64,000 nt of DNA from Cohaesibacter gelatinilyticus (GCF_900215605.1 NZ_OBEL01000005.1:62001-126000); one strand, 5' to 3'. Positions 29,415 through 38,064 are shown, counted from the stretch's first letter. Translations and numbers: made by a program. The notes: generated by a model not told the origin, from the sequence alone.

Positions 29415-29909
29415 ATGAGCAAGATGATTAAACCGGATCTGGCGGTCCCGACGGATGGCCGTCAGTCCGACCGTGCTTTGGAAATCCAGCGCGGCACCAT
29501 GCGTCATCTGCGCCAACGTGGTTTTGCATCAATACCGGAAGTCACGCTCAAGTCTGGACGCAGAGCCGATCTGTTGGCTATCAATGCCAAGGGCGAGATC
29601 TGGATTGTCGAGATCAAATCATCGCTGGAAGATTTTCGGGCCGATCAGAAATGGCCTGATTATCGTGACTTCTGTGATCGCTTCTTTTTTGCCACCAATC
29701 ATGAGACGTCGGCGGAAATCTTCCCTGAAGAGGCTGGCTTCATCATTGCTGATAGCCATGGCGCAGAGGAATTAAGATCAGCTCCGGAGCACAAACTGCC
29801 AGCAGCTCGTCGGAAGGCTGTGACCTTGCTTTTTGCTAAAAGCGCAGCCAACCGCTTGCATGATGTCATGGATCCCGGTGTGCCAAGTCGACTTGGACCT
29901 GATCGCTAA
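29415..29909 (+). CDS. mmcB: MmcB-family DNA repair protein
   Basis: A 164-residue protein with a nuclease-like core: RRADLLAINAKGEIWIVEIKSS (an E-x-K motif preceded by D, typical of restriction-like folds) and FFATNHE. This matches MmcB, an alphaproteobacterial protein that assists DNA polymerase ImuB/DnaE2-linked lesion repair in Caulobacter. It lies 18 nt after the aminotransferase stop, so the two may be co-transcribed. Confidence 0.88.
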   Translation: MSKMIKPDLAVPTDGRQSDRALEIQRGTMRHLRQRGFASIPEVTLKSGRRADLLAINAKGEIWIVEIKSSLEDFRADQKWPDYRDFCDRFFFATNHETSAEIFPEEAGFIIADSHGAEELRSAPEHKLPAARRKAVTLLFAKSAANRLHDVMDPGVPSRLGPDR

Positions 29910-29912
29910 AAG

Positions 29913-29940
29913 AAAAAGGCCGCAAGAACGGCCCTTTTGC
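29913..29940. terminator. Bidirectional terminator between mmcB and regA
   Basis: GGCCG (29918-29922) pairs with CGGCC (29929-29933). The flanks are AAAAA on the left and CTTTT on the right, serving both convergent genes. Confidence 0.75.
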
Positions 29941-29961
29941 TACCTCCATTCTGAATTTGGC

Positions 29962-30516
29962 TTAGCGCGGCGCGCGCTTGGCCAAAATACGCTGCAGGGT
30001 TCTGCGATGCATGTTCAGGCGGCGAGCGGTCTCGGAAACATTGCGATCACACAATTCATAAACCCTTTGAATGTGCTCCCAACGGACACGATCAGCCGAC
30101 ATGGGGTTTTCCGGTGGAGCTGCTTTTTTCTCGCCTTCATTCATCAGAGCGGCATAGATGTCATCCGCATCGGCTGGTTTTGCCAGATAATCGATGGCTC
30201 CAAGCTTTACGGCGGTAACAGCGGTTGTGATGTTGCCGTAGCCGGTCAGCATAAGCGTGCGGGCATCCGGATTGGATTTTTGAATGGCTTCGATCACATC
30301 CAGACCATTGCCATCGCCAAGACGCATATCGACAACAGCATAGCGAGGAGGCTTGCTATTCACCAAAGTCAGCGCATCTGCAACGCTGTCTGCGGTTTGA
30401 ATTTCAAATCCACGGCTTTCCATGGCCCGTGCCAGACGGATCAGGAATGGGCGATCATCGTCTACGAGCAAAAGATATCCGGGCTCATTTGGCATGGTTT
30501 CAGCTGTCAGGGTCAT
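29962..30516 (-). CDS. regA: RegA/ActR/PrrA-type redox response regulator
   Basis: A 184-residue two-domain regulator. The receiver has Asp63 (AVVDMRLGDGNG) and LTGYGNITTAV, followed by a linker containing a run of prolines. A Fis-type HTH lies at the C-terminus (VSETARRLNMHRRTLQRIL). This is the highly conserved RegA/PrrA/ActR form, which controls aerobic/anaerobic energy metabolism genes in alphaproteobacteria. The kinase RegB is encoded just upstream on the same strand. The start could also be the second Met (residue 8). Confidence 0.95.
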   Translation of the reverse strand: MTLTAETMPNEPGYLLLVDDDRPFLIRLARAMESRGFEIQTADSVADALTLVNSKPPRYAVVDMRLGDGNGLDVIEAIQKSNPDARTLMLTGYGNITTAVTAVKLGAIDYLAKPADADDIYAALMNEGEKKAAPPENPMSADRVRWEHIQRVYELCDRNVSETARRLNMHRRTLQRILAKRAPR

Positions 30517-30586
30517 TTCGGCTTATCTCGCTGCCTATTGTATAGTCCGTATAAATACCCTGCGGGATAGTGAAGCAGGGCCTGTG

Positions 30587-32026
30587 TCATTCAGTCTCAA
30601 GGTTTAATTTAGCATCAAACTTACTTCTTTTATATTGATCTGCCTCAAGTTCGTGGCGGGACCACGAAATAAGGACGATGGCGCCAGTGATCTGCTCAGA
30701 ATTTGTGCCGCCTTGCTTATCCTTGCCAAGAGGCTGGCTTTGTCGATTTGCAATTGAGACTTTTGCTCCGGAACGCTCCAAAAGGGTCTTGGCGATGAAG
30801 AAACCAAGACCAAGTCCGCCATTGATTTGATCTTGCCCGGAAGAACCACTCTTTTCTTCATTAGCTTCCGAGCCAGAAGACTTGTAATGGTGCGCGCGCG
30901 TGGTCACATATGGATCACCGAGACGGTTGATCACATCATCGGCAAAACCGGGACCATCATCCATGATCCGCAAGGTGATCTGGCTATCGCTCCAACTGGC
31001 TGTGAGTTCGACTTTGCCCTTGGCATAGTCAACAGCGTTTTCCAACAAATTGCCCAGCCCGTAAAGGAGCCCTGGATTGCGTAATAGAACAGGCTGGCGT
31101 TCCAGATTGGGTGGGAACTTCTGAACAATCTCAATGCCGAAACCAAGATGAGGCTCGCAGACTTCTGAAATCAGTGCTTTCAGGCGCATTTTGGCGAAAG
31201 TTGCATCTTCCGCGCTCGAGAGAGAACGTAATTTGCCCAGAATTTCGCGACAACGTTCTGATTGCGTACGCAGCAAGAGAACATCGTCATAGATGGGATC
31301 ATCCTCAATCAGCTCGCGTTCCAATTCCTTGGCAACAAGTGTGATGGTAGCCAAAGGTGTCCCCAATTCATGAGCGGCAGCGGTGGCCAAGCCGTCGAGA
31401 TTGGATAAATGCTGTTCCTTTGCCAGAACTAGCTCCGTTGCAGACAGGGCGTCAGAGAGCAACTGCCCCTCCTGGGCCACGCGATGCGCATAAACTGACA
31501 TGAAGCCCATGGTGAGGAGAATCGCTACCCAGATTGCTGCTATATAAAGGAGGGGCAGCTCTGGTGGGTTGTTTTGAGCCCACGGCAGGGGCTGATGGAA
31601 CCAGATCAACAAGGTAGCGATCAGGCTTATGATACCAGCCAGAAAGATTGTATAGCGTGCCGACTGAGTGGTGGCTGAGATAACTGCTGGTACCAACAAA
31701 AGCAGGGCAAAGGGATTTTGCAAACCACCGGTCAGATAAAGCAAGCCACCCAATTGACAACTGTCATAGGCCAGCAACGCCGTGGCCATCTCTGATTTGA
31801 GGCGAAAATGCTTGCGGAAATGGAATTGTAAATAGAAATTCAGCCAAGCAGAAAGACCGACCAAGGCAAGACAAAGCCAAGCCTCAAACGCATACCCAAG
31901 CAACCAATGGACAATGACAACAGCAACGGTCTGGCCGCCAATGGCAAGCCAGCGCAGGCGTACAAGCGTGTCCAATTTTATATGGCGATTGCCAAAGCTG
32001 GGATCAGCCAGCGAGGAAGTGAGCAT
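30587..32026 (-). CDS. regB: RegB/ActS/PrrB-type redox sensor histidine kinase
   Basis: A 479-residue kinase with six membrane helices (about 25-185). The quinone-sensing motif GGLQNPF lies at residues 100-106, the phospho-acceptor His219 is in AAAHELGTPLATI, the redox-active Cys259 is in SERCREILG, and HATPase boxes follow (LLENAVDYAKG, DDGPGF, GGLGLGFFIAKTL). All the landmarks that let RegB sense the ubiquinone pool and cytosolic redox state are present. It lies 70 nt upstream of regA, a conserved pair. Confidence 0.95.
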   Translation of the reverse strand: MLTSSLADPSFGNRHIKLDTLVRLRWLAIGGQTVAVVIVHWLLGYAFEAWLCLALVGLSAWLNFYLQFHFRKHFRLKSEMATALLAYDSCQLGGLLYLTGGLQNPFALLLLVPAVISATTQSARYTIFLAGIISLIATLLIWFHQPLPWAQNNPPELPLLYIAAIWVAILLTMGFMSVYAHRVAQEGQLLSDALSATELVLAKEQHLSNLDGLATAAAHELGTPLATITLVAKELERELIEDDPIYDDVLLLRTQSERCREILGKLRSLSSAEDATFAKMRLKALISEVCEPHLGFGIEIVQKFPPNLERQPVLLRNPGLLYGLGNLLENAVDYAKGKVELTASWSDSQITLRIMDDGPGFADDVINRLGDPYVTTRAHHYKSSGSEANEEKSGSSGQDQINGGLGLGFFIAKTLLERSGAKVSIANRQSQPLGKDKQGGTNSEQITGAIVLISWSRHELEADQYKRSKFDAKLNLETE

Positions 32027-32356
32027 GGAGTGCCTGTTGACTCTACGGAGTTTTTGTAATCGTCGTAGACTATGAGCCGTGTTGCATGAGCTTGCAAGAT
32101 GGAATGAAGAAAATTACATTTTTTCGAAACTATGAACGAAAGATGGCCAGCAATTGTTGCATTGCAGCATAAATCTCGCTAAAACTATTCGGCATTCCCC
32201 AAAAGTTGCGTATATTCCTCCTTGTCACTGAACAGAATGTAACAGTAATGTAGTGCGATGCACAAATTGATCTTGGATGAGCGGCACGAAAATATATAGG
32301 TCAACTTTGAGGTGGACGGGACTAAGACCAGCAATGGTCCAACAGGAGACAATCGA
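32027..32356. other. Intergenic region between regB and phaZ
   Basis: About 330 bp between divergent genes. It is AT-rich around 32100-32200 and must contain both promoters. I see no riboswitch, tRNA or convincing palindrome. Confidence 0.4.
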
Positions 32357-33748
32357 ATGACAATGCAGAGCAATTGGTTTGAAGGAAAAATGCCGGAATT
32401 TGATCTTTCTGCCATGCCCTTGCCATTCTATCAACTCTATGAATGGAACCATGCAATTCTGAGTCCTTGGCGTGCCGCAGCTGATGCAACCCGCATCTAT
32501 CTGCAGAACCCGGTCAATCCTATCTCCCAAACGCCATGGGGAAAATCTCTGGCAGCCGCGTGCGAACTGTTCGAGCGCACAACACGCCAGTATGGCAAGC
32601 CTGAATTTGATCTGGAAGATACGACTGTCGATGGTGAAGTTGTCTCCGTTCATGAAAAAGTTGTCTGGCAACGCCCTTTCTGCAATCTGCTGCATTTCGA
32701 GCGGATGCTGCCCGCCGATCATAAAAAAGATCCCAAACTGCTGATCGTTGCCCCGATGTCCGGTCATTATGCAACGCTTCTACGGGGCACGGTGGAAACG
32801 ATGCTACCCAATCATGATGTTTATATCACTGACTGGATTGATGCGCGTCTGGTCCCTGTGACTGAAGGTGAGTTTGGTCTGTGTGATTATATCGAATATA
32901 TCATGGATATCCTGCATCATCTGGGGCCAAACACTCATATTATGGCAGTTTGTCAGCCTTCTGTTCCTGTCATGGCGGCGGCGGCCGTCATGAATGAAAA
33001 CAATGATCCAATGGCGCCAGCTTCCATGACGCTTATGGGCGGTCCAATCGATACCCGCATCTCACCAACGGCAGTGAATGACTTTGCCAAAAGCAAGGGT
33101 GATGGCTGGTTCGAGAGAAATGTGATCATGCATGTGCCATTCCCCCATGCAGGCTTTTCGCGCAAGGTTTATCCTGGTTTCTTGCAGCTTGGCGGTTTCA
33201 TGGGCATGAATCTGGATCGCCATGTCTCGGCACATCAGGAATTCTACAATCATCTTATCATTGGTGACGGCGACTCCGCCGAGAAGCACCGCGATTTCTA
33301 TGATGAATATCTGGCAGTGATGGATCTGACAGCAGAATTCTATCTGCAAACGGTGAAAGCTGTATTCCTTGATCATTCTCTGCCCAATGGCACACTCGAA
33401 TATCGTGGCAAGGCAGTGGATTGCAGCAAGATCATCCAGACGGCTCTCATGTCAGTGGAAGGGGAGAAGGACGATATTTCTGGTGTCGGCCAAACCAAAG
33501 CCGCTCATGACCTGTGTCCAAACCTGTCCGATGACAAGCGCGATCACTATGAACAAGCAGGTGTCGGTCATTATGGCGTCTTCAACGGCAGCCGTTTCCG
33601 CTCTGAAATAGCACCTCGCATCTCTGCATTCATTCGTAAACAGGATCATGAGCTCGGTGCAACAGAAGCAAAAACCAAGAGCGCTGCATCCAAGCCTGCC
33701 GCAAAGCGTGCTCCACGCCGCAAGGCGCCAGCAAAAAAGCAAGCGTGA
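32357..33748 (+). CDS. phaZ: Intracellular polyhydroxyalkanoate depolymerase
   Basis: A 463-residue alpha/beta-hydrolase of the intracellular PHB depolymerase family. It has the typical start MPLPFYQLYEWNHAILSPWR and the catalytic Cys199 in a lipase-box-like MAVCQPSVPVM, with catalytic Asp/His candidates in the C-terminal half (VEGEKDDISG, GVGHYGVFNGSRFR). It mobilises stored polyhydroxybutyrate. It ends in an Ala/Lys/Pro/Arg-rich tail (from about residue 440, KPAAKRAPRRKAPAKKQA) resembling the DNA-binding tails of phasins and histone-H1-like proteins. The start at 32357 follows AGGAGA. Confidence 0.93.
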   Translation: MTMQSNWFEGKMPEFDLSAMPLPFYQLYEWNHAILSPWRAAADATRIYLQNPVNPISQTPWGKSLAAACELFERTTRQYGKPEFDLEDTTVDGEVVSVHEKVVWQRPFCNLLHFERMLPADHKKDPKLLIVAPMSGHYATLLRGTVETMLPNHDVYITDWIDARLVPVTEGEFGLCDYIEYIMDILHHLGPNTHIMAVCQPSVPVMAAAAVMNENNDPMAPASMTLMGGPIDTRISPTAVNDFAKSKGDGWFERNVIMHVPFPHAGFSRKVYPGFLQLGGFMGMNLDRHVSAHQEFYNHLIIGDGDSAEKHRDFYDEYLAVMDLTAEFYLQTVKAVFLDHSLPNGTLEYRGKAVDCSKIIQTALMSVEGEKDDISGVGQTKAAHDLCPNLSDDKRDHYEQAGVGHYGVFNGSRFRSEIAPRISAFIRKQDHELGATEAKTKSAASKPAAKRAPRRKAPAKKQA

Positions 33749-33780
33749 TCTAGCTAGCTCACAAAATTGTCGAGAATTTC

Positions 33781-33811
33781 AAAGGCTGGATGATTTTCAT
33801 CCGGCCTTTTT
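33781..33811 (+). terminator. Rho-independent terminator of phaZ
   Basis: A 13-bp stem (AAAGGCTGGATGA with TCATCCGGCCTTT, one T-G wobble), a 3-nt loop and a terminal run of five T residues, 32 nt after phaZ. Confidence 0.9.
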
Positions 33812-34148
33812 GTGTTCCTGTAAGGATTTCGAGGCTTCTCCAATGCCATTGGCGTAGCGTCAATGGATTAACTCATTGAAATTAGGGAATTTAATTCACG
33901 AAGTGATGTGCTTTCGTCAGTGACAGTTGAAACCAGTTGTTCATTGATATTGTCTGATCTTACATCAATGAACGGGCACGTATGGGAGGAAAAGCTCCAA
34001 CTTCAAGACAAATCGCGAAAAATAAATTTTGCTCAAAAAATCTTGAAGCAAGTAAAAAATGACCCATCTCTTGTGGTGTGAGAGGCAAAGTTGCTTGTTT
34101 GAAGAAATTGCAATTTTGCATAACGTAAAACCAATCGAAAGGAAGACA
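33812..34148 (+). other. Intergenic region with an inverted repeat upstream of the DUF2852 gene
   Basis: About 340 bp without a gene. GTTCATTGAT (33939-33948) and ATCAATGAAC (33964-33973) form a perfect 10-bp inverted repeat with a 15-nt spacer. It could be an operator or an untranslated-leader hairpin. Nothing else stands out. Confidence 0.4.
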
Positions 34149-34598
34149 ATGTCACAGGCAGCAACCGTTAAATCATCTTGGAAAGCACCTCATGTTGCTT
34201 TGATGATTCTTGGTTTTATTTTCTTCTGGCCGCTTGGTCTTGCAATGTTGGCCTATATTATTTGGGGAGATGAAATGCGTGAAATGTTCCAGGACATGAA
34301 GAGCCGGATGAAAAGTCATGCAGATGGAGCATGTTGTGGCACGCGTAGTCGCCATGGTGGCTTCTCGAAGACCGGTAATGTAGCCTTTGATGAATATCGC
34401 AAGGCTGAGATGGAGCGCCTCGAAGAAGAGCGCCGCAAGCTGGAGGCTGAAAGAGCTGAGTTTGAAGACTTCTTGGTAGAGCTGCGCCGCGTGAAAGATC
34501 AGGAAGAGTTTGATCGCTTCATGAAGAGCCGCCACAATCGTCAAAGCTCCGCACCAAAGTCAGATGGTGATGCGGATCAAACCAAACCTGATGCGTAA
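34149..34598 (+). CDS. DUF2852 membrane protein with C-terminal coiled coil
   Basis: A 149-residue protein. One membrane helix (about 20-40, ALMILGFIFFWPLGLAMLAYIIW) is followed by a cytoplasmic or periplasmic Glu/Arg-rich coiled coil at about 85-125 (KAEMERLEEERRKLEAERAEF). This is the pattern of the alphaproteobacterial DUF2852 family, whose function is unknown. The start at 34149 follows GGAAGAC. A terminator lies 33 nt downstream, so it is a single-gene unit. Confidence 0.85.
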   Translation: MSQAATVKSSWKAPHVALMILGFIFFWPLGLAMLAYIIWGDEMREMFQDMKSRMKSHADGACCGTRSRHGGFSKTGNVAFDEYRKAEMERLEEERRKLEAERAEFEDFLVELRRVKDQEEFDRFMKSRHNRQSSAPKSDGDADQTKPDA

Positions 34599-34627
34599 CC
34601 TACGCAAAGGATAGATAATCAAGACAA

Positions 34628-34660
34628 AAGGGCGGGACCTTGGATCCCGCCTTTGTCTTT
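34628..34660 (+). terminator. Rho-independent terminator after the DUF2852 gene
   Basis: GGCGGGA (34631-34637) pairs with TCCCGCC (34645-34651), followed by TTTGTCTTTT. It separates this gene from the FMN riboswitch leader. Confidence 0.85.
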
Positions 34661-34768
34661 TGTGAAAGCAGATGTGCTTTACGGCCTGCGCTTTTGGCAG
34701 GCTTGCTTTTCTTTCCAAAACAAAGCATTCTCGCCCCGCTTGCAAGAGATGCATCTTTTGTGGGTTTG

Positions 34769-34936
34769 TTCTCGGGGCGGGGTGAAAGTCCCCACCGGCG
34801 GTATTCAGAAAGGCCTCAAAGCTTTTCTGTCAGCCCGCGAGCGCATTGCCAAAGCGCCTTACCAGGTACAGAGGCAATGGTCAGCAGATCTGGTGCGATT
34901 CCAGAGCCGACGGTTACAGTCCGGATGAAAGAGAAC
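34769..34936 (+). promoter_or_regulatory. FMN riboswitch (RFN element)
   Basis: All conserved RFN blocks are present in order: GGGGCGGGGTGAAAGTCCCC, ACCGGCGGT, AGCCCGCGAGCG, GGTCAGCAGATCTGGTG, GATTCCAGAGCCGACGGT and ACAGTCCGGATGAAAGAG. The variable stem is CATTGCC (34844-34850) with GGCAATG (34873-34879). It senses FMN and controls the riboflavin transporter encoded 166 nt downstream. A copy of one stem strand (CATTGCCTCTG, 34953-34963) just after the aptamer could pair with CAGAGGCAATG (34869-34879), which suggests a strand-exchange expression platform. Confidence 0.96.
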
Positions 34937-35069
34937 GGCAATTGAACGGGATCATTGCCTCTGATGGCCAAATGGCTGTTTGGGTAGATGTGCCTGTCTG
35001 TGTGTGATCTATTCACTGGGCAGAGCCAGATCCTCTCAATCCGTGCGTCCTGATTCACCAACGCTTGAG

Positions 35070-35088
35070 CCATGCAAAACTTGCATGG
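35070..35088 (+). promoter_or_regulatory. Hairpin next to the ribN ribosome-binding site
   Basis: A perfect 8-bp stem CCATGCAA / TTGCATGG with a 3-nt loop ends four bases before AAGGAAAG, the ribN ribosome site. It may take part in translational control by the riboswitch. Confidence 0.5.
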
Positions 35089-35102
35089 AAAAGGAAAGCC
35101 AA

Positions 35103-36017
35103 ATGAATCAGACTTCCCAAAATCCAGCACGTGCTTCGGAGCAGGATCCCTTCTTTCGCTCTGCTGCTTTTCGTGCCGCCGCCTTCATGATCGTTGCAGG
35201 AGCTTTCTTCGCTCTCGTCAATGTCACCACTCAATTCTTGACCATGCGACTGGGGCTCTCTTCCCCTCTCGTGGTCTTCGGCCAATATCTGGTTGCATTG
35301 TTGCTCTCACTTCCCTGGTTAGCCAGGGTAGGGCTCAGTGCAATGAAAACCCGTCACCTTGGCCATCATTTGCTCCGGGTGCTATTTGCTGTTCTTGGTG
35401 TTCAGGCATGGGTCGCAGGCCTTGCTCATGTGCCAATCTGGCAAGCTATTGCGCTCATCATGACATCACCCTTCTTTGTCACAATTGGAGCCAGACTGTT
35501 TCTGGGCGAGCAAATTGGCTGGCATCGTCTGAGTGCGACGCTCATTGGCTTTGTTGGAGGAATGATCATCCTGGCGCCTTGGTCTGATGCTTTTAGCGTC
35601 CATGCGCTCTGGCCGGTTGTCGCAGCCATCTTCTGGGCAGCGACATCTGTTTTGACCAAAAGCCTGACCTCTCAGGAACCTGCTACAACGGTGACGGTCT
35701 ATCTTCTGGTCCTGATGACGCCAATCAATGGCCTACTGGCGCTTGGAAGCGGTTTTGAGACAATCTCGAGTTTGATGGTCGCCTTGATCATAGGATCCGG
35801 TATCCTGACCATGCTGGCCCAGTTCCTGATTGCCAAGGCCTATGCAACGGCTGATGCCACTTATGTGCAACCATTCGATCATGTCAAACTGCCTCTCAAT
35901 GTACTGGGTGGATTCCTGGCTTTTGGCTTTGCGCCTCCTGGACAGCTCTGGCTTGGGGCAGGTCTGATCGTGGCAGCCTCTCTCTATATCATCTATCGGG
36001 AAGCAAGATCATCTTGA
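35103..36017 (+). CDS. ribN: RibN-type riboflavin transporter (DMT/EamA superfamily)
   Basis: A 304-residue protein with ten predicted membrane helices and two EamA halves (first half AAFMIVAGAFFALVNVTTQF, second half LWPVVAAIFWAATSVLTKSL). It is of the drug/metabolite transporter superfamily. The FMN riboswitch in its leader points to riboflavin uptake, as described for RibN of rhizobia. The EamA fold alone would not specify the substrate, so the call rests on the riboswitch context. The start at 35103 follows AAGGAAAG; an upstream in-frame start would lie inside the leader. Confidence 0.87.
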   Translation: MNQTSQNPARASEQDPFFRSAAFRAAAFMIVAGAFFALVNVTTQFLTMRLGLSSPLVVFGQYLVALLLSLPWLARVGLSAMKTRHLGHHLLRVLFAVLGVQAWVAGLAHVPIWQAIALIMTSPFFVTIGARLFLGEQIGWHRLSATLIGFVGGMIILAPWSDAFSVHALWPVVAAIFWAATSVLTKSLTSQEPATTVTVYLLVLMTPINGLLALGSGFETISSLMVALIIGSGILTMLAQFLIAKAYATADATYVQPFDHVKLPLNVLGGFLAFGFAPPGQLWLGAGLIVAASLYIIYREARSS

Positions 36018-36027
36018 CAATGCATTC

Positions 36028-36041
36028 TGTTCTGCAGAACA
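36028..36041. promoter_or_regulatory. 14-bp perfect palindrome before the iclR-type gene, candidate operator
   Basis: TGTTCTGCAGAACA is fully palindromic and lies 35 nt before the regulator start. GTTC..GAAC half-sites of this sort are common for IclR-family proteins, so autoregulation is possible. No second full copy was found before the TRAP operon. Confidence 0.5.
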
Positions 36042-36076
36042 ATGAGTGCAAATAATAGAATAGTGCAGGATGGGAT

Positions 36077-36778
36077 ATGACCAGCGAGAAAAAATCTCCA
36101 GAGCAAAAAGTGGAAGCTGTTGAACGTGCTTTGAGCATATTGGAGGTCTTTTCCGAAGGTCAAATTTCTTTCTCGTTAAGCGAGTTGGCGCAGGTAACCG
36201 GACTTTATAAAAGTACTATCCTGCGCCTTTGCGGATCTCTTGAGCGCTTTGGCTATATCCGAAAAGATGAGGAAGGGCGTTATCATTTGGGGCCGGGTTT
36301 GTGGCGTTTGGGATCGCTCTATCGCAAGAATTTTGCAGCCGGTGATCAAATACGGCCTGAGCTTCGCTACCTGACCAAAGTGACCGGTGAGACGTCTTCC
36401 TTCTTTGTACGAGAAGGTGATCAAAGACTTTGTCTTTACAGAGAAAATTCCAAAAAAGAAGTGCGTCACCATCTGGAAGAAGGTTTGAGATTGCCGGTCA
36501 ATATGGGAGGAACCGGCCGAATTTTGCTCGCCTATAGTGGTGCGCGTGGTGCGCCATATGATGAAATTCGCATTGATGGCTATTATGTTTCACTAGGCGA
36601 GAGAGATCCTGATCTCTTCTCGGTTGCCATGCCGATCTTCAATGCGCGGGGGGCACTTGCCGGTGCCTTTTCAGTCTCTGGTCTGATCAGCCGCTATAAT
36701 GAGAAAATACGCGATGATATTCTTGTTGAATTGCGTACCAGTGCCAAAAGGCTCGCTGGCTCACTGCCGGATGACTGA
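36077..36778 (+). CDS. IclR-family transcriptional regulator
   Basis: A 233-residue protein. Residues about 15-75 form the winged HTH (ALSILEVFSEG, LSELAQVTGLYKSTILRLCGSLERFGYI). The rest is the IclR effector domain (LTKVTGETSSFFVREGDQRLCLYR, GTGRILLAYSGA, VAMPIFNARGALAGAFSVSG). It is co-oriented with the TRAP transporter operon that follows after 305 nt, so it most likely controls that operon and responds to its substrate, probably an organic acid (inference). Confidence 0.92.
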   Translation: MTSEKKSPEQKVEAVERALSILEVFSEGQISFSLSELAQVTGLYKSTILRLCGSLERFGYIRKDEEGRYHLGPGLWRLGSLYRKNFAAGDQIRPELRYLTKVTGETSSFFVREGDQRLCLYRENSKKEVRHHLEEGLRLPVNMGGTGRILLAYSGARGAPYDEIRIDGYYVSLGERDPDLFSVAMPIFNARGALAGAFSVSGLISRYNEKIRDDILVELRTSAKRLAGSLPDD

Positions 36779-37083
36779 GCATAGTCAGTTGCACCTTTAG
36801 GTGGTGCGGACGAATTGCTGTGCGAAAATCTTATCAATCAGATTATGTGAATATTACTTTTGGGCTGAATTGACCGAAATTTTGCAACATCTGCAAAACA
36901 GGCAATTTGTGAAGGCTTGCAACAAGCCGCTTTCTCCACTAACCTGCAACAAACAAACGTCAAATAGAACAGTTCGTGTATAAGCGAGCCCCGCCTTTGG
37001 TCGTCCTGACCATATTAGCCAGACCATATTCTCGTCGGATTGACCCAAATCCGACGCAAGTTTCACTACTGGGGAGGAAAATC
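36779..37083 (+). promoter_or_regulatory. TRAP operon promoter region with two inverted repeats
   Basis: About 305 bp without a gene. TTTTGCA / TGCAAAA (36880-36898, 5-nt spacer) and CGTCGGATT / AATCCGACG (37033-37056, 6-nt spacer) are perfect inverted repeats. The second ends 27 nt before the binding-protein start and could act in the leader RNA. Either may be an IclR-family target. Confidence 0.45.
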
Positions 37084-38064
37084 ATGAAAAAACTTCTGTT
37101 AGGTGCCGTCGCAGCCTTGGCCGTGAGTGCGGCTGCCAGCACATCTGCAATGGCCGACAAAACCATCCGCATCACGCTTCAGCTTCCGGAAAAGCACCCT
37201 TTGGGCCAGAATTTCAATGCTTGGAAATCCTGTGTTGAAGGTCAGGCATCTGATCTGAAAGTGCAGCTGTTTCCGTCTGCCCAGCTTTATAAGGACAAGC
37301 AGGTACCAGAAGCCGTCGGGTCCGGTGCTATTGAAATGGGTGCTGCATCTCTGACACGTTTTGCTGGTACCGTACCCGCCGTGGACGCCATCTATGTGCC
37401 ATTCCTGTTGGATAGCGAAGAGAAGGTGAAAAAAGCCACCGCTCCTGGTTCCGACGTACGCAAGGTGCTGGATGCTGCCGTTCTGGAACAGACCAATGCC
37501 CGCATTCTGTGGTGGCAGGCCTATGGCCGCACCATTTATCTGTCCAAAGAGCCTGTTCGCGTGCCAGACGATCTGAAAGGCAAGAAGGTTCGTACCTTCG
37601 GTAAGCTTCTTGGCTGGACCGTGGAAGCTCTGGGCGGTGCACCAACCCTGATGTCCGGCTCCAAACAGTTTCTGGCTTATCAGCAGGGCGCGGTTGATGC
37701 TGGCATCACCGGTATCACCGGCGTAAAATCCCGCAAGCTCTATGAAGTCATGCCGAATATGACCCTGTCTTATGATGCGGATATCGAGTTCGTGGCTGTC
37801 ATGAACAATGACTTCTACAATGGCCTCTCTGATGCCAATAAGAAGATCGTCAATGAGTGCGGCATGAAGGTCGAGAAGGAACTTCGCGACAATATGCTGA
37901 AAATCGAGAATGAAACTCTCGAATTCCTCAAAGACAAGATCAATATCGTTGATCTGACCGACGAAGAGCGGGCCAAATGGCGCGAAGCAACCAAAGCAGT
38001 GGTTGATCGCTTCATCGAAAATGGTGGTGAGACCGCTGCCAAGGTCATCGAAGCTGCAAAATAA
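37084..38064 (+). CDS. TRAP transporter substrate-binding protein, DctP type
   Basis: A 326-residue periplasmic protein. Its signal peptide ends near residue 24 (AMA-DK), followed by the DctP fold, starting IRITLQLPEKHPLGQNF, with the conserved LKGKKVRTFG segment around residue 165 that normally contacts a substrate carboxylate through Arg. The ligand is probably a carboxylic acid but cannot be named. The start at 37084 follows GGGAGGA. It is the first gene of an SBP-small permease-large permease operon. A GC-rich hairpin follows. Confidence 0.92.
   Translation: MKKLLLGAVAALAVSAAASTSAMADKTIRITLQLPEKHPLGQNFNAWKSCVEGQASDLKVQLFPSAQLYKDKQVPEAVGSGAIEMGAASLTRFAGTVPAVDAIYVPFLLDSEEKVKKATAPGSDVRKVLDAAVLEQTNARILWWQAYGRTIYLSKEPVRVPDDLKGKKVRTFGKLLGWTVEALGGAPTLMSGSKQFLAYQQGAVDAGITGITGVKSRKLYEVMPNMTLSYDADIEFVAVMNNDFYNGLSDANKKIVNECGMKVEKELRDNMLKIENETLEFLKDKINIVDLTDEERAKWREATKAVVDRFIENGGETAAKVIEAAK

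Noticed and set aside
29833-30570. 245-codon plus-strand open frame overlapping regA
   Set aside because: It is fully antisense to the conserved RegA gene and its product looks like no known protein.
34640-34945. Open frames across the region before ribN
   Set aside because: They coincide with the FMN riboswitch, whose conserved RNA blocks explain the sequence.
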